DNA of 64,000 bases from Halogeometricum limi. GTDB taxonomy: Archaea > Halobacteriota > Halobacteria > Halobacteriales > Haloferacaceae. The notes beneath the pieces were generated by a model. That model was not told where the DNA came from and ran no database searches. It saw nothing but the letters and a program-made list of their open reading frames with translations. Each line of letters starts with the position of its first letter. Positions within the stretch are counted from its first letter, which is position 1. Shown in pieces: positions 25,059 to 34,583 of this stretch. The DNA is taken from contig NZ_FOYS01000003.1 of assembly GCF_900115785.1 (NCBI RefSeq), positions 1-64,000 on the forward strand, read 5' to 3'. The translations under genes were made by a program, and so were the position numbers.

Positions 25059-26357
25059 TTACTCGGCGAAGTCGTCGTACGTCGGTCGGTCGGCGTCGCC
25101 GGGGAACTCCTCGACGGGAGCGGTCGTCTGGTCGCCGCTCTCCATGTCTTTCACCGTCACCTCGCCGTTCGCTAAGTCCTGTTCGCCGACGATGACCACC
25201 GTCTCCGCGTTGATGGAGTCGGCGTAGTTCATCTGCGCGCCGAAGCTTCGGTCGGCGACGTCGGACTCGACGACGTTGCCGCGTTCGCGGAGGTCACGGG
25301 CGACCCGAGAGGCGACAGAACGAGTGTCGCCGACGCTGAGGACGTAGTAGTCGGTCTGCAGTTCCTCCTCGGGCCACACGCCGGCGCGCTGACAGAGCAG
25401 TTGGAGCGTCGCGTCGCCGAGGGCGACGCCGACGGCGGGCGTCGGTTGGCCGCCGAACTCCTCGATGAGGTCGTCGTAGCGACCGCCGCCGAACGCCGCG
25501 CGCGACACGTCGCCGGTCGAGTCGAAGCACTCGAAGACGACGCCGGTGTAGTAGTCGAGGCCGCGGGCCGTCGTGAGAGAGAGGTCGCAGTACTCGCGCG
25601 CGCCGAAGTCCTCGGCCGCCGAGAGGACGGCGCGGAGGTTCTCGACGGCGTCGGTCACGTCGTCGCCGCCGAACTCGCTTATCTCGTCTAAGTCGCCGCC
25701 GACGATGAGGTCGTCGAACCGGCGGGCTTGGTCGTACGAGAGGCCCGCGTCCGAGAGCAGTCCGAGGTACTCCTCGTCTTCGACCTTCGCGCGTTTGTCG
25801 ACGGCGCGGATTGCCTCGCGACTGTCCACATCGGCGTCGAACGAGTCCAGCAACCCGCCGAGGATGTCGCGGTGGCTGACGCGGAACTCGAAGTCGTCGG
25901 CCGTGAGGCCCAGCGAGGTGAGCGCGTCGGCGGCGAACGCCAGAATCTCGGCGTCGGCCTCGGGTTCCGACGACCCGAAGATGTCCACGTTCGTCTGGTA
26001 GAACTCGCGGAAGCGACCCTGCTGGACCTGTTCGAAGCGCCAGAACGGACGCGACGACACCCACTTGATGGGCTTCGAGAGCGCCTGCTGTTTGGCGACG
26101 ACCATCCGGGCGACGGTCGGCGTCAGTTCGGGCGTCATCGACACCTCGCGGCCGCCCTTGTCCTCGAAGGCGTACAGTTCGTCGACGATCTCCTCGCCGC
26201 TCTTGTCGACGTACATCTGCGTGCGTTCGAGCGTCGGTGTCCCTATCTCGCGGAAGCCGTAGCGCGCCGCCGCGTCCTCGACGGCGTCGAACACCTGCCG
26301 CCGGGCGGACATCTCGTCGGGGTAGAAGTCACGAAATCCCTTGAGTCGGTCGTACAT
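25059..26357 (-). CDS. hisS: Histidine--tRNA ligase
   Basis: Charges tRNA-His in the cytoplasm. It has 432 residues, class II synthetase. Motif 1 region RDFYPDEMSARRQVFD and motif 2 WRFEQVQQGRFREFYQ are clear. The HisRS-specific blocks GLDYYTGVVFECF and FGGGRYDDLIEEFGG bind histidine and act in catalysis, and the C-terminal anticodon domain begins near residue 335 (YYVLSVGD). The ATG at 26357 opens MYDRLKGFRDFYPDE, the family start. The downstream 65 bases separate it from the sulfatase gene. Confidence 0.96.
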   Translation of the reverse strand: MYDRLKGFRDFYPDEMSARRQVFDAVEDAAARYGFREIGTPTLERTQMYVDKSGEEIVDELYAFEDKGGREVSMTPELTPTVARMVVAKQQALSKPIKWVSSRPFWRFEQVQQGRFREFYQTNVDIFGSSEPEADAEILAFAADALTSLGLTADDFEFRVSHRDILGGLLDSFDADVDSREAIRAVDKRAKVEDEEYLGLLSDAGLSYDQARRFDDLIVGGDLDEISEFGGDDVTDAVENLRAVLSAAEDFGAREYCDLSLTTARGLDYYTGVVFECFDSTGDVSRAAFGGGRYDDLIEEFGGQPTPAVGVALGDATLQLLCQRAGVWPEEELQTDYYVLSVGDTRSVASRVARDLRERGNVVESDVADRSFGAQMNYADSINAETVVIVGEQDLANGEVTVKDMESGDQTTAPVEEFPGDADRPTYDDFAE

Positions 26358-26457
26358 GGGCGGGGATTCGGCGTAACCGCGCTTGAAACTGTTGAAGCCG
26401 ACTCTCGACTACGGCGCTCTCGCTCTCGTCCTCGCCGTCGCGTTCGTCGGCGTCTCC

Positions 26458-27657
26458 TCACAGGTCGCGCACGCCGAACCGCCGCGTCCACCAGTTCGTC
26501 GAGACGGTCAGCCGTTCGCCTTCGAGCACGGCGCTTCGCACGAATCTGCGGTCCGGCCGCCACTCGCAGCGGTCGCCTCGCGTCTCGACCAGTCCGACGT
26601 GCTGTCGTCGCTCGCCGTCGTCGGTCAGGGCGTGAAGCCGTCCCGAGTGGTCGACGACGAACACGCCCGCCTCGCCCGCCGCGATTGCGCCCACCGGGAC
26701 GCCGGTGTCGAACGTCCACCTGACGGGCCACTCGGACGCCGCGGGTGCGGACGTGAGTGCGACGACGCGACCGGACTGGCCGCCGACGTACACCGTTCCG
26801 CGATGGGACGCGACGGCCGTCGCCGCACGGCGTTCGCCCGCCGTCTCGACGGCGCGTGTCGAGTCACGCTTCGCGCCCGTCGCGGCGTCGACGGAGGTCA
26901 CCGTCCCGTCTCCGGTCACGACGGTCACCGTATCGCCGACGACGACGGGTCGTCTCCGGACGGTCCCGGGGAGCGTGGCGGTCCACCTGACGTCGCCGCT
27001 CTCGGGGTCGAACCCGCGAAGAACGCCGCCGACGGAGCCGACTACGACGACGCCCGCGACGCCGACCGGTCCGGTCCACACCTGCGTCGTCACTTCGTGA
27101 CTCCACCGCTCGCCGCCGTCGTCCGCGTCGAGTGCGACGACGCGGTGCGTGAACGCGTCGCCGTCGGTCGGGTCCGCGTCCGGATTCGCGGCGTGCGAGA
27201 CGCCGGCGTAGACGCGACCGTCGGTCACGAGCGGTCGACCCCACGCACCGCCGCCGTGTTCTTCGACGCCGCCGGCGTCGTACTCCCAGCGAAGTCGCCC
27301 GGTCGTCGCGTCGTGCGCGCGGACGGTGTCGACGCCGGTGCCGACGTACACCGTCCCCTCGTGGACGGCCGGAACGCCGAATCCGCCCCCGCGAGCGACC
27401 GTCGCCCAGCGGGCCTGTCCCCGACTTCGGTCGAGGGCGACGAGTCGGTACGGACCGCCGCCGGTGGCCGAGTAGCCCTCCGGAACGAGGAGGCCGTACT
27501 CGCTGGCGACGGCCGGCCCCCAGTACTCGCCGTCGTAGGTCCACTGCGGGTCGTGGCGGGGACGGCAGAACGGGCGTTCCGCGAGGTAGTAGCCGCCGCC
27601 GAGCGTCGCGGCGGCACCGAACCCGACGACGACGTCTCGGCGGGACCAATCTGGCAT
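26458..27657 (-). CDS. PQQ-type beta-propeller protein, Tat-like/anchored N-terminus
   Basis: A 399-residue eight-bladed-propeller-type protein. The N-terminus MPDWSRRDVVVGFGAAATLGG has a twin-arginine-like SRRDVV followed by a hydrophobic stretch, so it is probably exported or anchored outside the cell. Repeated blades carry the tryptophan-docking pattern, for example GRLRWEYDAGG, GGERWSHEV and GDVRWTATLPG. Haloarchaeal relatives are often annotated as PQQ-binding-like; cofactor binding is not shown by the sequence. An alternative ATG nine codons upstream (27684) exists. It is followed downstream by hisS, with a 100-base gap. Confidence 0.82.
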   Translation of the reverse strand: MPDWSRRDVVVGFGAAATLGGGYYLAERPFCRPRHDPQWTYDGEYWGPAVASEYGLLVPEGYSATGGGPYRLVALDRSRGQARWATVARGGGFGVPAVHEGTVYVGTGVDTVRAHDATTGRLRWEYDAGGVEEHGGGAWGRPLVTDGRVYAGVSHAANPDADPTDGDAFTHRVVALDADDGGERWSHEVTTQVWTGPVGVAGVVVVGSVGGVLRGFDPESGDVRWTATLPGTVRRRPVVVGDTVTVVTGDGTVTSVDAATGAKRDSTRAVETAGERRAATAVASHRGTVYVGGQSGRVVALTSAPAASEWPVRWTFDTGVPVGAIAAGEAGVFVVDHSGRLHALTDDGERRQHVGLVETRGDRCEWRPDRRFVRSAVLEGERLTVSTNWWTRRFGVRDL

Positions 27658-27698
27658 CGGCAGTGCTCGTGACCGCGATGGCATCTGTCTTTTGGAGT

Positions 27699-28610
27699 TC
27701 AGAGCGCGATGAGACCCACGCCCGCGACGGCGAGTGCGGCGGCGACGAGGCGGACGCCGAACGCCTCCTCGCGCAGGACCAGGCCGCCGAGGAGGACGGC
27801 GACGACGGCCTGCGTGTTGATGACCGGCGAAGCGATGCTCGCGGGGGCGGCGGCGAACGCCAGCGAGGTGACGTGTTCGCCGAGGGCGACGCCCGCGCCC
27901 GCGAGGACGAACTTCGGTAGGTCCTCGCGGACGGGAACCCAGTCGCGGACGACGAACGGGAGGAGGACGGCGACGACGCCCGCGAGCAACGTCGGCACCC
28001 ACAGCGACGGCGGCACCCCCATCTCCTGGAGGACGAGTCGCTTCCCCACGTCGCTGACGGCGTAACACATCGCGCTGAACAGCGCCAACTGCGCGGGCCG
28101 GGCGGTGACGGCCTTCTTCACTGGTTCGAGGAGGCGGCCGCGGCGGTAGTTCGCGACGTAGACGGCCAGCGTCGTGACGACGACGCCGACGAGTTGAATC
28201 GGCGCGAGTCGCTCGTGGAGCAACAGCACCTCGATGGGGAGGACGAACGCCGGGACGACTTTGTTTATCGGCGCGACGTACGAAACCTCCCCGGCGTCGA
28301 GGGCGGCGAGGAAGACGAGGAACGCGGCGGCGGTGGTGACGACGGTGAGGAGGACGACGCCCGCGTCTCCGAGGCCTACGGCTCCGGGGTCGAACGCGGC
28401 CGCGGCGGGCGTCGTGAGCGTGACGGGGAGGTACCACAGGATGGCCGTCGTGTTGACGACGACGGTGAGGACGGTGCCGGGGTAGTCGGCGAAGTAGCGT
28501 TTGAGCGCGAAGATGTACGTCCCCCAGACGAACGCGGCGACGACGGCGTACGCGACGCCGGGCGGGAGCGAGAGGCTGAGAAACTGGAGGACGACCGGGG
28601 AGAAGTCCAT
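27699..28610 (-). CDS. EamA/DMT-family transporter
   Basis: A 303-residue membrane protein with ten predicted helices in two EamA repeats, the drug/metabolite transporter plan. The first repeat begins PPGVAYAVVAAFVWGTYIFA and the second ALFSAMCYAVSDVGKRLVL; loops with conserved Pro/Asn in APINKVVPAFVLP and SPVINTQAVVAVLLGG mark the ends of each repeat. Substrate cannot be inferred. The ATG at 28610 is well placed. 41 bases separate it from the propeller gene on the same strand, so the two may share a transcript. Confidence 0.88.
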   Translation of the reverse strand: MDFSPVVLQFLSLSLPPGVAYAVVAAFVWGTYIFALKRYFADYPGTVLTVVVNTTAILWYLPVTLTTPAAAAFDPGAVGLGDAGVVLLTVVTTAAAFLVFLAALDAGEVSYVAPINKVVPAFVLPIEVLLLHERLAPIQLVGVVVTTLAVYVANYRRGRLLEPVKKAVTARPAQLALFSAMCYAVSDVGKRLVLQEMGVPPSLWVPTLLAGVVAVLLPFVVRDWVPVREDLPKFVLAGAGVALGEHVTSLAFAAAPASIASPVINTQAVVAVLLGGLVLREEAFGVRLVAAALAVAGVGLIAL

Positions 28611-28684
28611 CTGGTCTGTGACTGTCTACGTCGACGGAAAGCCGTTCGGATTACGGCACGTCGCCGCCCGACGTTCGTTTGCCG

Positions 28685-29275
28685 TCACTTCAGACCGCGG
28701 ACGTAGGTCTGTTCGTGTTCGGGAAACACCCGTTCGACCGTCTCGGGACCATGTCGTTCGGCGACGAGTGCGCGCAGTTCGCCCTCGTAATCTCCCTTGG
28801 AGATTCGCTCCGACGGACCGCTCTCGACGTCGAGGTTCGTCTCGACCAGTCGGTCGACGGCCCGTCGGCCGAACCCCGAGAGGGGGGCGAGGTAGTCCAC
28901 GTCGTGTCTGTCTTCGAGGCTCTGCGCCTGCGCGCGCGAGACGGTCGGAACCCTGTCGTCGCGGCGCGTCCCGTCGGCGATGGCGGCCACGTCCAACTCG
29001 GCGACCCGTTCGAGTGCGTGTTCGTGGACGCGTTGGATGCCGTTCCGCGGGTAGCCGTCGTCGACCATCCGCGCGACGGCTTCGTCGGCCACCTTCGTCT
29101 CCAACTCGACGGTGTCGAAGGCGTACCCGAGTTGTTCGGCGGCGTCGCGGGCGTGTTCCCAGTCTTCCGTGACGCCGAATCGGGCCGTCACGAGGGTCAC
29201 GTCGTAGAACGAATCGAGCAAGAGCGCGGCGAGCGTCGAGTCTTTCCCGCCGCTGTAGAGGAGCGCTAAATCCAC
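28685..29275 (-). CDS. PP-loop ATP pyrophosphatase-type protein (alpha hydrolase)
   Basis: A 196-residue adenine-nucleotide alpha-hydrolase fold protein. The PP-loop SGGKDST at residues 8-14 binds ATP, and later blocks (AAIADGTRRDDRVPTVSRAQ, LAPLSGFGRRAVDRLV) resemble tRNA-thiolation and related ligases. It lacks Cys pairs of TtuA-type enzymes. It lies 5 bases downstream of the PDCD5 gene and in the same unit as rps19e, a translation-linked cluster conserved in haloarchaea, so a tRNA or ribosome modification role is the best guess; it is not proven. Confidence 0.8.
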   Translation of the reverse strand: MDLALLYSGGKDSTLAALLLDSFYDVTLVTARFGVTEDWEHARDAAEQLGYAFDTVELETKVADEAVARMVDDGYPRNGIQRVHEHALERVAELDVAAIADGTRRDDRVPTVSRAQAQSLEDRHDVDYLAPLSGFGRRAVDRLVETNLDVESGPSERISKGDYEGELRALVAERHGPETVERVFPEHEQTYVRGLK

Positions 29276-29280
29276 GTCGG

Positions 29281-29646
29281 CTATCGCCGCCGGATGTCGA
29301 AGCTCTTCGAGTCGGGACGGAGCTCTCGAAGGAGGTCTTTCATCTGGTCTTCGTCGATGCGGTCCTGGATTCGGCCGCTCTGCGCGAGGGCGACGAGTTG
29401 CTGTTTCACTTTCTCGGCGAAGTCGGGCTTGGACATCTCGACGGCGTTGAGACGCTGTCGCGCGCCGTCGGTGAGGTACTGCTTGAGAAGCGCGTCCTGT
29501 TGCGCCTCCGCCTGTTCGCGGGCGGCTTCCTGCGCGGCCTCGTTGCCCTGTTGTTGGCCACCCTGTCCTTCTGCGCGGTTCTGTAACTCCTGCATCTTCT
29601 CCTGTCGAAGCTTCTCCAGTCGCTCGTCGTCGGGATTCCCGCTCAT
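29281..29646 (-). CDS. PDCD5-family DNA-binding protein
   Basis: A 121-residue protein of the archaeal/eukaryotic PDCD5 (TFAR19) family, a three-helix bundle with a flexible helical N-terminus. The conserved core is seen in [20 protein letters not shown], then [20 protein letters not shown] and [10 protein letters not shown]. Archaeal members are annotated as DNA-binding, but their real role is unclear and their position beside rps19e suggests a ribosome or translation link. The N-terminal Gln/Glu-rich region (25-50) is low complexity. The ATG at 29646 gives the usual start. Confidence 0.93.
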   Translation of the reverse strand: MSGNPDDERLEKLRQEKMQELQNRAEGQGGQQQGNEAAQEAAREQAEAQQDALLKQYLTDGARQRLNAVEMSKPDFAEKVKQQLVALAQSGRIQDRIDEDQMKDLLRELRPDSKSFDIRRR

Positions 29647-29751
29647 ACCCCTAGTTCTCCCGCAATTTTGAAAACGATTACGGACGCTTCGGCGCGGCGG
29701 CGTCGCTCTCGAATCGCGGTGTCGAGAAACTGAATCGAGTCGAAAACGCGT

Positions 29752-30207
29752 CTACGCGTAGCGCTCGAGTTCCGGGCGGTCGAGTGCTTCGAACACGTCG
29801 GCGCCGGCGTTGTCGAGGAAGCTACGACCCTCGTCGGTGATGAGTCGGCCTTCGCCCTTGGCCGTTCGAATGAGGCCCTCCTCTTCGAGCTGCTGGAGGA
29901 TGGTTCGGATGATGTTCTTGCTGCCCGTGTCGGAGTGTTTGCCCGACACGACGTAGCGGTTCGACCCGCGCTTGCGGCCGCCGTACTCCGTGGAGAGTCG
30001 GTCGACGCCGACGGGGCCGTTCATCGCGACCTTTCGCAGGAGCGACGCCGCGCGGATGAACCAGAAGTTGTCCTGCTGGGGCGGAAGCTCTCGCGTCTGT
30101 CCCGTCTTGACGAATGCCATCCACTCAGGCTGCTCGATGCGGTCTTCTAGGCGTTCGGCGACTTCCTCGATGAGGGCGTCGGCCGGAACGTCGTAGAGGG
30201 TTACCAT
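29752..30207 (-). CDS. rps19e: 30S ribosomal protein S19e
   Basis: Component of the small ribosomal subunit in archaea and eukaryotes. It has 151 residues. Family blocks are clear: TLYDVPADALIEEVAERLED at the start, PPQQDNFWFIRAASLLRKVA, then VGVDRLSTEYGGRKRGSNR and the C-terminal winged-helix part IIRTILQQLEEEGLI. The downstream gene is PDCD5 after 105 bases, the normal archaeal arrangement. Expression should be high; the start ATG at 30207 is followed by the conserved N-terminus. Confidence 0.97.
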   Translation of the reverse strand: MVTLYDVPADALIEEVAERLEDRIEQPEWMAFVKTGQTRELPPQQDNFWFIRAASLLRKVAMNGPVGVDRLSTEYGGRKRGSNRYVVSGKHSDTGSKNIIRTILQQLEEEGLIRTAKGEGRLITDEGRSFLDNAGADVFEALDRPELERYA

Positions 30208-30275
30208 GTTGAGTGTGTGTTCTTGATGGCGTCGTTTAAAGCCATCGTATCGCCGCTACGAGGGGTGAGACCCTC

Positions 30276-31313
30276 TCACGACCTCGAACCGACGAAGCTC
30301 ACCCACGCCATCACGCCGCCGCCGAGGAGCGTCGGCACCCAGTACACCGCCCCGCGGAAGATGACGATGGCGGCGACGGCGATAGAGCGCGTCACCGTCG
30401 GGAGCGGCGCGGCGAGCAAGAGGGCGACGAGCACCGTCTCGATGCCGCCCGCGCCGCCCGGTAGCGGCGTCACCCCGGCGATAGCCCCGATGGGGACGAC
30501 GAGCATCGCGATGGAGAGCGGGATGTCGATGCCGATGGCCCGAAACGAGAGCCACAGGCCGAGCATCTGGCAGAACCATCCGAACGCGGAGGCGCCGAGC
30601 GCTATCGCGAGGCCGCGCGGGTTCGTCGCGACGCGCTCGATGGCGCGAAAGAAGCCGTCGATACGCCGCTCGACGCCCGTCTCCGTCGGTACCGGTGCCC
30701 GCGGGACGTACCGCGCCACCGTCCGAATCGCCGGCGTGAGCGCCGAGACGATTCGGTCTTCGAGCTGATACCGATACTGCCACGTCGTGTATCCGAGCGC
30801 CGGGACGGCGACGGCGAGGACGACGACGGCGGCGAGCGCCAACACGAGGTTGCGGTTCGTTCCGAGCGTCACCTCGGTGGCGTAGTAGGCCGCCCCGACG
30901 AGCGCGATAGTGATGGAGGGGACGAAGTTCAGCGTGTCCACGCTGGCTATCGCCGCGAGACTCGTCTCGTACTCGGCGTCGGCCGACTGCGAGATGAGGT
31001 AGGCGGTGACCGGTTCGCCGCCCGCCTGCCCAAACGGGGTGATGTTGTTCGAGAACATCGCGCCCGAGAAGATGAAGAACGACTTCGCGAGCGAGAGGTC
31101 GACGCCGAGGACGCCGAGGACGGTTCTGAGCGCGAGACTCCACGCCGCCAACCACGCGAGCGTCGTGAGGACGACGAGGCCGACGGTGCCGACGTCGGCC
31201 ATCTGGAGCGTGTCGACCAACTCCTCGACGCCCGCGAAGTAGAAGAGGAGCGCAAACACCGCGAACGCGCCGAGGAAACCGAGTACCGTGGCGCGGAGGT
31301 TCTCGCGAGCCAT
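30276..31313 (-). CDS. Flippase-like membrane protein (UPF0104/LPG synthase TM family)
   Basis: A 345-residue integral membrane protein with about eight helices. The conserved block FSNNITPFGQAGGEPVTAYL and the C-terminal GVTPLPGGAGGIETVLVALL are typical of the lysylphosphatidylglycerol-synthase transmembrane/UPF0104 family, which in archaea often accompanies glycosyltransferases and is thought to move lipid-linked molecules; the soluble synthase domain is absent. The ATG at 31311-31313 (MARENLRATVLG) is chosen; upstream codons in frame look non-coding. It lies 68 bases upstream of rps19e on the same strand and diverges from thiL. Confidence 0.85.
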   Translation of the reverse strand: MARENLRATVLGFLGAFAVFALLFYFAGVEELVDTLQMADVGTVGLVVLTTLAWLAAWSLALRTVLGVLGVDLSLAKSFFIFSGAMFSNNITPFGQAGGEPVTAYLISQSADAEYETSLAAIASVDTLNFVPSITIALVGAAYYATEVTLGTNRNLVLALAAVVVLAVAVPALGYTTWQYRYQLEDRIVSALTPAIRTVARYVPRAPVPTETGVERRIDGFFRAIERVATNPRGLAIALGASAFGWFCQMLGLWLSFRAIGIDIPLSIAMLVVPIGAIAGVTPLPGGAGGIETVLVALLLAAPLPTVTRSIAVAAIVIFRGAVYWVPTLLGGGVMAWVSFVGSRS

Positions 31314-31437
31314 GTCTTCGGCGTCGAACGTCGGCGCAATCAACCCATCGAAACCGGGGGGCCGTGCCACGTGGTGGCGTCCGCGACGCCGACGCCGGAC
31401 GGCGAGGTTTTTGTCGGTCCGCCGGGGAGTGTGTGTC

Positions 31438-32316
31438 ATGGACGAACGCTCGGCGCTTCGCCTCCTCGCCTCGGACCTCCCGGACGCGGGCGACGACGCC
31501 GCCGTCGTGGACGGACTCGTGGTGACGACTGACATGCTCCACGAGTCCACCGACTTCCCGGCGGGGACGACCCGCTACACCGCCGGGTGGCGCGCCGTCG
31601 CCGCCTCGCTCTCGGACGTGGCCGCGATGGGTGCGCAGGCGACGGCCGCCGTCGCCGCCTACGGCGCGCCCACGTTGGAGGAGTCCGAGTTACGCGACTT
31701 CGTCCGGGGCGCGCGCGACGTCTGCGAATCGGTCGACGCTCGGTACGTCGGCGGCGACCTCGACACCCACGGCGAGTTCACCACGGCGACGACGGCGCTC
31801 GGCGAGACGGACGCGCCCGTCACCCGGTCCGGGGCCACGCCCGGCGACGCCGTCTGCGTCACGGGCGTCCTCGGACGCAGTGCGGCGGCGCTCAGAGCGT
31901 TCGAATCCGGGGACGTCGAGACCGGTAACGACCTGTTTCGGTTCCCGCCGCGCGTCGCCGCGGGCGTCGCAGTCCGCCCTCACGCCACCGCGATGATGGA
32001 CTCCTCGGACGGCCTCGCACGCTCGCTCCACCAACTCTCGGAGGCGTCGGACTGCGGGTTCGCGTTCGAGTGGGACGCTCTCCCGGTCCACGACGCCGTC
32101 GCCGACTACGCCCGCGACGCCGCGGACGAACGCGAGATGGCGGCGTTCTTCGGCGAGGACTTCGAACTCGTGTTCACCGTTCCCGAAGACGGCCTCGGCG
32201 CGGTTCGAGACGCCGTCTCGGTCCCGGTGTCGGTGCTCGGCCGGGTCACGGAGACGGACGTCGTCGCCGACGGTGACGCCGTCCCGGACGAGGGCTACAC
32301 GCACGCGGACGACTGA
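31438..32316 (+). CDS. thiL: Thiamine-monophosphate kinase
   Basis: Phosphorylates thiamine monophosphate to the cofactor thiamine diphosphate. It has 292 residues. ThiL/AIR-synthase fold motifs are visible: GDDAAVVDG and TTDMLHESTDFP at the N-terminus (Mg and ATP site), DVAAMGAQATAAVAAYG, the central VGGDLDTHGEFTTATTALGE, MMDSSDGLARSLHQL and FGEDFELVFTVP. The ATG at 31438 begins MDERSALRLLASDLPD, the usual haloarchaeal start. It is single, divergent from the flippase-like gene, and near rps19e as in other archaea. Confidence 0.94.
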   Translation: MDERSALRLLASDLPDAGDDAAVVDGLVVTTDMLHESTDFPAGTTRYTAGWRAVAASLSDVAAMGAQATAAVAAYGAPTLEESELRDFVRGARDVCESVDARYVGGDLDTHGEFTTATTALGETDAPVTRSGATPGDAVCVTGVLGRSAAALRAFESGDVETGNDLFRFPPRVAAGVAVRPHATAMMDSSDGLARSLHQLSEASDCGFAFEWDALPVHDAVADYARDAADEREMAAFFGEDFELVFTVPEDGLGAVRDAVSVPVSVLGRVTETDVVADGDAVPDEGYTHADD

Positions 32317-32349
32317 TTCGTTCCCGCGACGGGATTCGTTCTCGCGGCG

Positions 32350-33156
32350 CTACTTCTTGCTGTTCCCGCGCGCCTCGAAGTTGTACCGCGTCGTCTTCCC
32401 GTCGACGCCGATTCTGAGGTCGTCGACGTTGCCGACGAACGACGGTGCCGACCACCCCGACCCGACGCCCACGCCGAATCCGAACCTGATGGTCGCGTCC
32501 GGGTAGAGTTCGAGGAGTCGCGTCCACGTCACGGGGTCCGAGATGCTCCCTTCGCCCGAGGTACCGCTCAACCACACGCCTGCGTTCGCGGTCAGCACGT
32601 CCCACGTCTGCCACGTTCCGGGCGTCACGGTGTTGTTGTAGTAGGGCTCGAAGTTGAGCGTCGCGTAGTCGTCGACGCCGGACGTTCCGGGCCCGTCGGG
32701 GTCTATCTCCATTTTCAACGCCGGGACCAACGTGGTGTCGTTCGTGTACGTGCTGTACGAGAGTTCGGTGATGGCCGCGAGCGGAACCCCGTCGTTCGAT
32801 TCGGTGCCCGTCGATACGTCGAACGTCCCGTAGTCGTAGTTGTAGAGGAACAGTCTGTCTCCCGGACCGTTCGTCGTGAGTTCGACGCTCCCCGACCCGA
32901 ACGGGGCCTTCTCCGGTCCCTTCACGAAGTCGTCGGCCGCCGTCCCCGCCTGCGCGACCCGGTAGAACGTCTTGCCCGCCTCGCCCGGGTCGCCGACGTC
33001 GCTCTCGAACACCGGAACGGTTCCCGGTCTCCGTTTCTTTCCTTTCGCCACCGCTGTCCCCGCTACCGTCGGTAGTCCGACCGCCGCCACGGCCGTCGCC
33101 AGTACGCCTCCCCTGAGGAACGACCGTCGGGTCGTCCCGTCGCCTGTGTATCGCAT
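32350..33156 (-). CDS. Tat-exported beta-sandwich protein, unknown
   Basis: A 268-residue secreted protein. The signal TTRRSFLRGGVLATAVAAVG is a clean twin-arginine signal with a following hydrophobic helix and AGTAVAKG cleavage region. The mature part is beta-rich with many Gly/Thr/Asn: GSVELTTNGPGDRLFLYNYD, ITELSYSTYTNDTTLVPALK and NVDDLRIGVDGKTTRYNFEA, a pattern similar to carbohydrate-binding or concanavalin-like domains in exported proteins. No catalytic residue can be pointed out. The ATG at 33156 is chosen because it puts the RR motif at residue 9-10. Single gene. Confidence 0.8.
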   Translation of the reverse strand: MRYTGDGTTRRSFLRGGVLATAVAAVGLPTVAGTAVAKGKKRRPGTVPVFESDVGDPGEAGKTFYRVAQAGTAADDFVKGPEKAPFGSGSVELTTNGPGDRLFLYNYDYGTFDVSTGTESNDGVPLAAITELSYSTYTNDTTLVPALKMEIDPDGPGTSGVDDYATLNFEPYYNNTVTPGTWQTWDVLTANAGVWLSGTSGEGSISDPVTWTRLLELYPDATIRFGFGVGVGSGWSAPSFVGNVDDLRIGVDGKTTRYNFEARGNSKK

Positions 33157-33251
33157 AGGATTTACCTCGCTCTCGGCAGGCGAGAGCGTTCGAAGTCGTG
33201 TCACGAGAGAGATATAGTTAACTCAGCGCCGAGAGACTGTCAGCGAACGGC

Positions 33252-34391
33252 TCACACCGTGATGACCTCGATGGGGACGAGGAGGAAACAGAGCGCTCCG
33301 AGCGCGAACGTCAGTACGCCGACGGCCATCCGGACGGGTCCGATGGGAGAGTCGTCGATGGGGTTCGCCGGGCCGCGGTAGGCGACGAACGCGGAGAGGA
33401 GTCCCCAGAACGCCCAGAGACCGACCGACTCGTTGAACGCGTAGCCGAGGACGTAGTGGAGGTACGCCGCGAGGCCGAACAGGACGACGGGGACGAACGC
33501 GGCGAGTCGTTCCTGGGCCTCGCCGAGCATCGCGCGGACGATGTGCCCCCCGTCGAGTTGTCCCACCGGAAGCAGGTTGAGGACGGTGAAGAACATCCCC
33601 ACCCACCCGCCGATGATGACGGGGTGGACGGTCACCGTCGGGTCGGCGTAGTTCGCGGGTTGGCCGAGCACCGTCGCGATGAGATTCAAAAGCGGGGGGT
33701 TGTTGAAGACGATGACCTGCCCGCTCCCCCGTACCAGCGACTCGGGGACGTTCATCGGCGGGAGCGACAGACCGACGGCGGTGACGACGACGGTTGCGAC
33801 GAGGCCCGCCAGTGGCCCCGCGACGCCGATGTCGAACAGGGCCTCCCTGTCGGGCATCTGCCCGCGCATCTGGATGATGGCCCCGAGGGTGCCGAACGGG
33901 ACGACGAACGGGATGACGTACGGCAACGACACGTCGACGCCGTGGTACCGACTGGCGACGTAGTGGCCGAGTTCGTGCACCGTCAGGACGCCGAGGACGG
34001 CGGCGGTGAACGGCCACGCTTCGAGGACGGCGAGCGGGTTCGCTCGTATCTCGGCGAACGGAACGTAGTACCAGACGAGTGCGCCGACGACCATCGTCGA
34101 GACGACGGTGGCGAGAAACAGCACGATGTTCTTCCACGGGACGCCGTCGACGCCGTTCGTCACGGGACGCGCGACGACGACGTCTTCGCGGCCCGAGGGA
34201 GTCGTCGCCACCTGAATCTCGTAGCCCGCCTGTCGAAAGGAGGGCCACACCTCGCGGACGAGCATCTGCTCGGGTACCAACGACTCCCCGTAGTAGACCA
34301 CGCGTTCGCCGTCGCGGCGCGTCTCGTGGAGTCTGAAGACCGAGTGGAGGGCTTCGACCGGCGGGACGTCCGCCGAATCGACTGTGTCCAT
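33252..34391 (-). CDS. Site-2 protease-type M50 metalloprotease
   Basis: A 379-residue intramembrane zinc protease. A soluble N-terminal domain (about 80 residues) is followed by seven or so helices. The zinc motif HELGHYVASR is at about residue 139, and the third-ligand motif NLLPVGQLDGGHIVRAML lies later, as in the S2P/FtsH-associated archaeal family; GPLAGLVAT is also conserved. No PDZ domain is seen, unlike the second S2P at 39.6 kb. A GTG two codons upstream (34397) is an alternative start. Substrates are unknown, usually membrane-tethered regulators. Confidence 0.92.
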   Translation of the reverse strand: MDTVDSADVPPVEALHSVFRLHETRRDGERVVYYGESLVPEQMLVREVWPSFRQAGYEIQVATTPSGREDVVVARPVTNGVDGVPWKNIVLFLATVVSTMVVGALVWYYVPFAEIRANPLAVLEAWPFTAAVLGVLTVHELGHYVASRYHGVDVSLPYVIPFVVPFGTLGAIIQMRGQMPDREALFDIGVAGPLAGLVATVVVTAVGLSLPPMNVPESLVRGSGQVIVFNNPPLLNLIATVLGQPANYADPTVTVHPVIIGGWVGMFFTVLNLLPVGQLDGGHIVRAMLGEAQERLAAFVPVVLFGLAAYLHYVLGYAFNESVGLWAFWGLLSAFVAYRGPANPIDDSPIGPVRMAVGVLTFALGALCFLLVPIEVITV

Positions 34392-34583
34392 CGACACGAC
34401 GTAGGCTACACGCGGCTATAAAACTCGTGTCGTCGCGAAGATGGAAGGATGGGTGACGGTGGGGACCGTCGAGTGACGACGTCGAACGGGGGAGGTCGAC
34501 GGCGTCAGGTGTCGCCGGTCGCATGGAGCGTCGACCGAACGACAGCGGCTATCTGGGACTACTCGTCAGGGCGGACAGTCCGC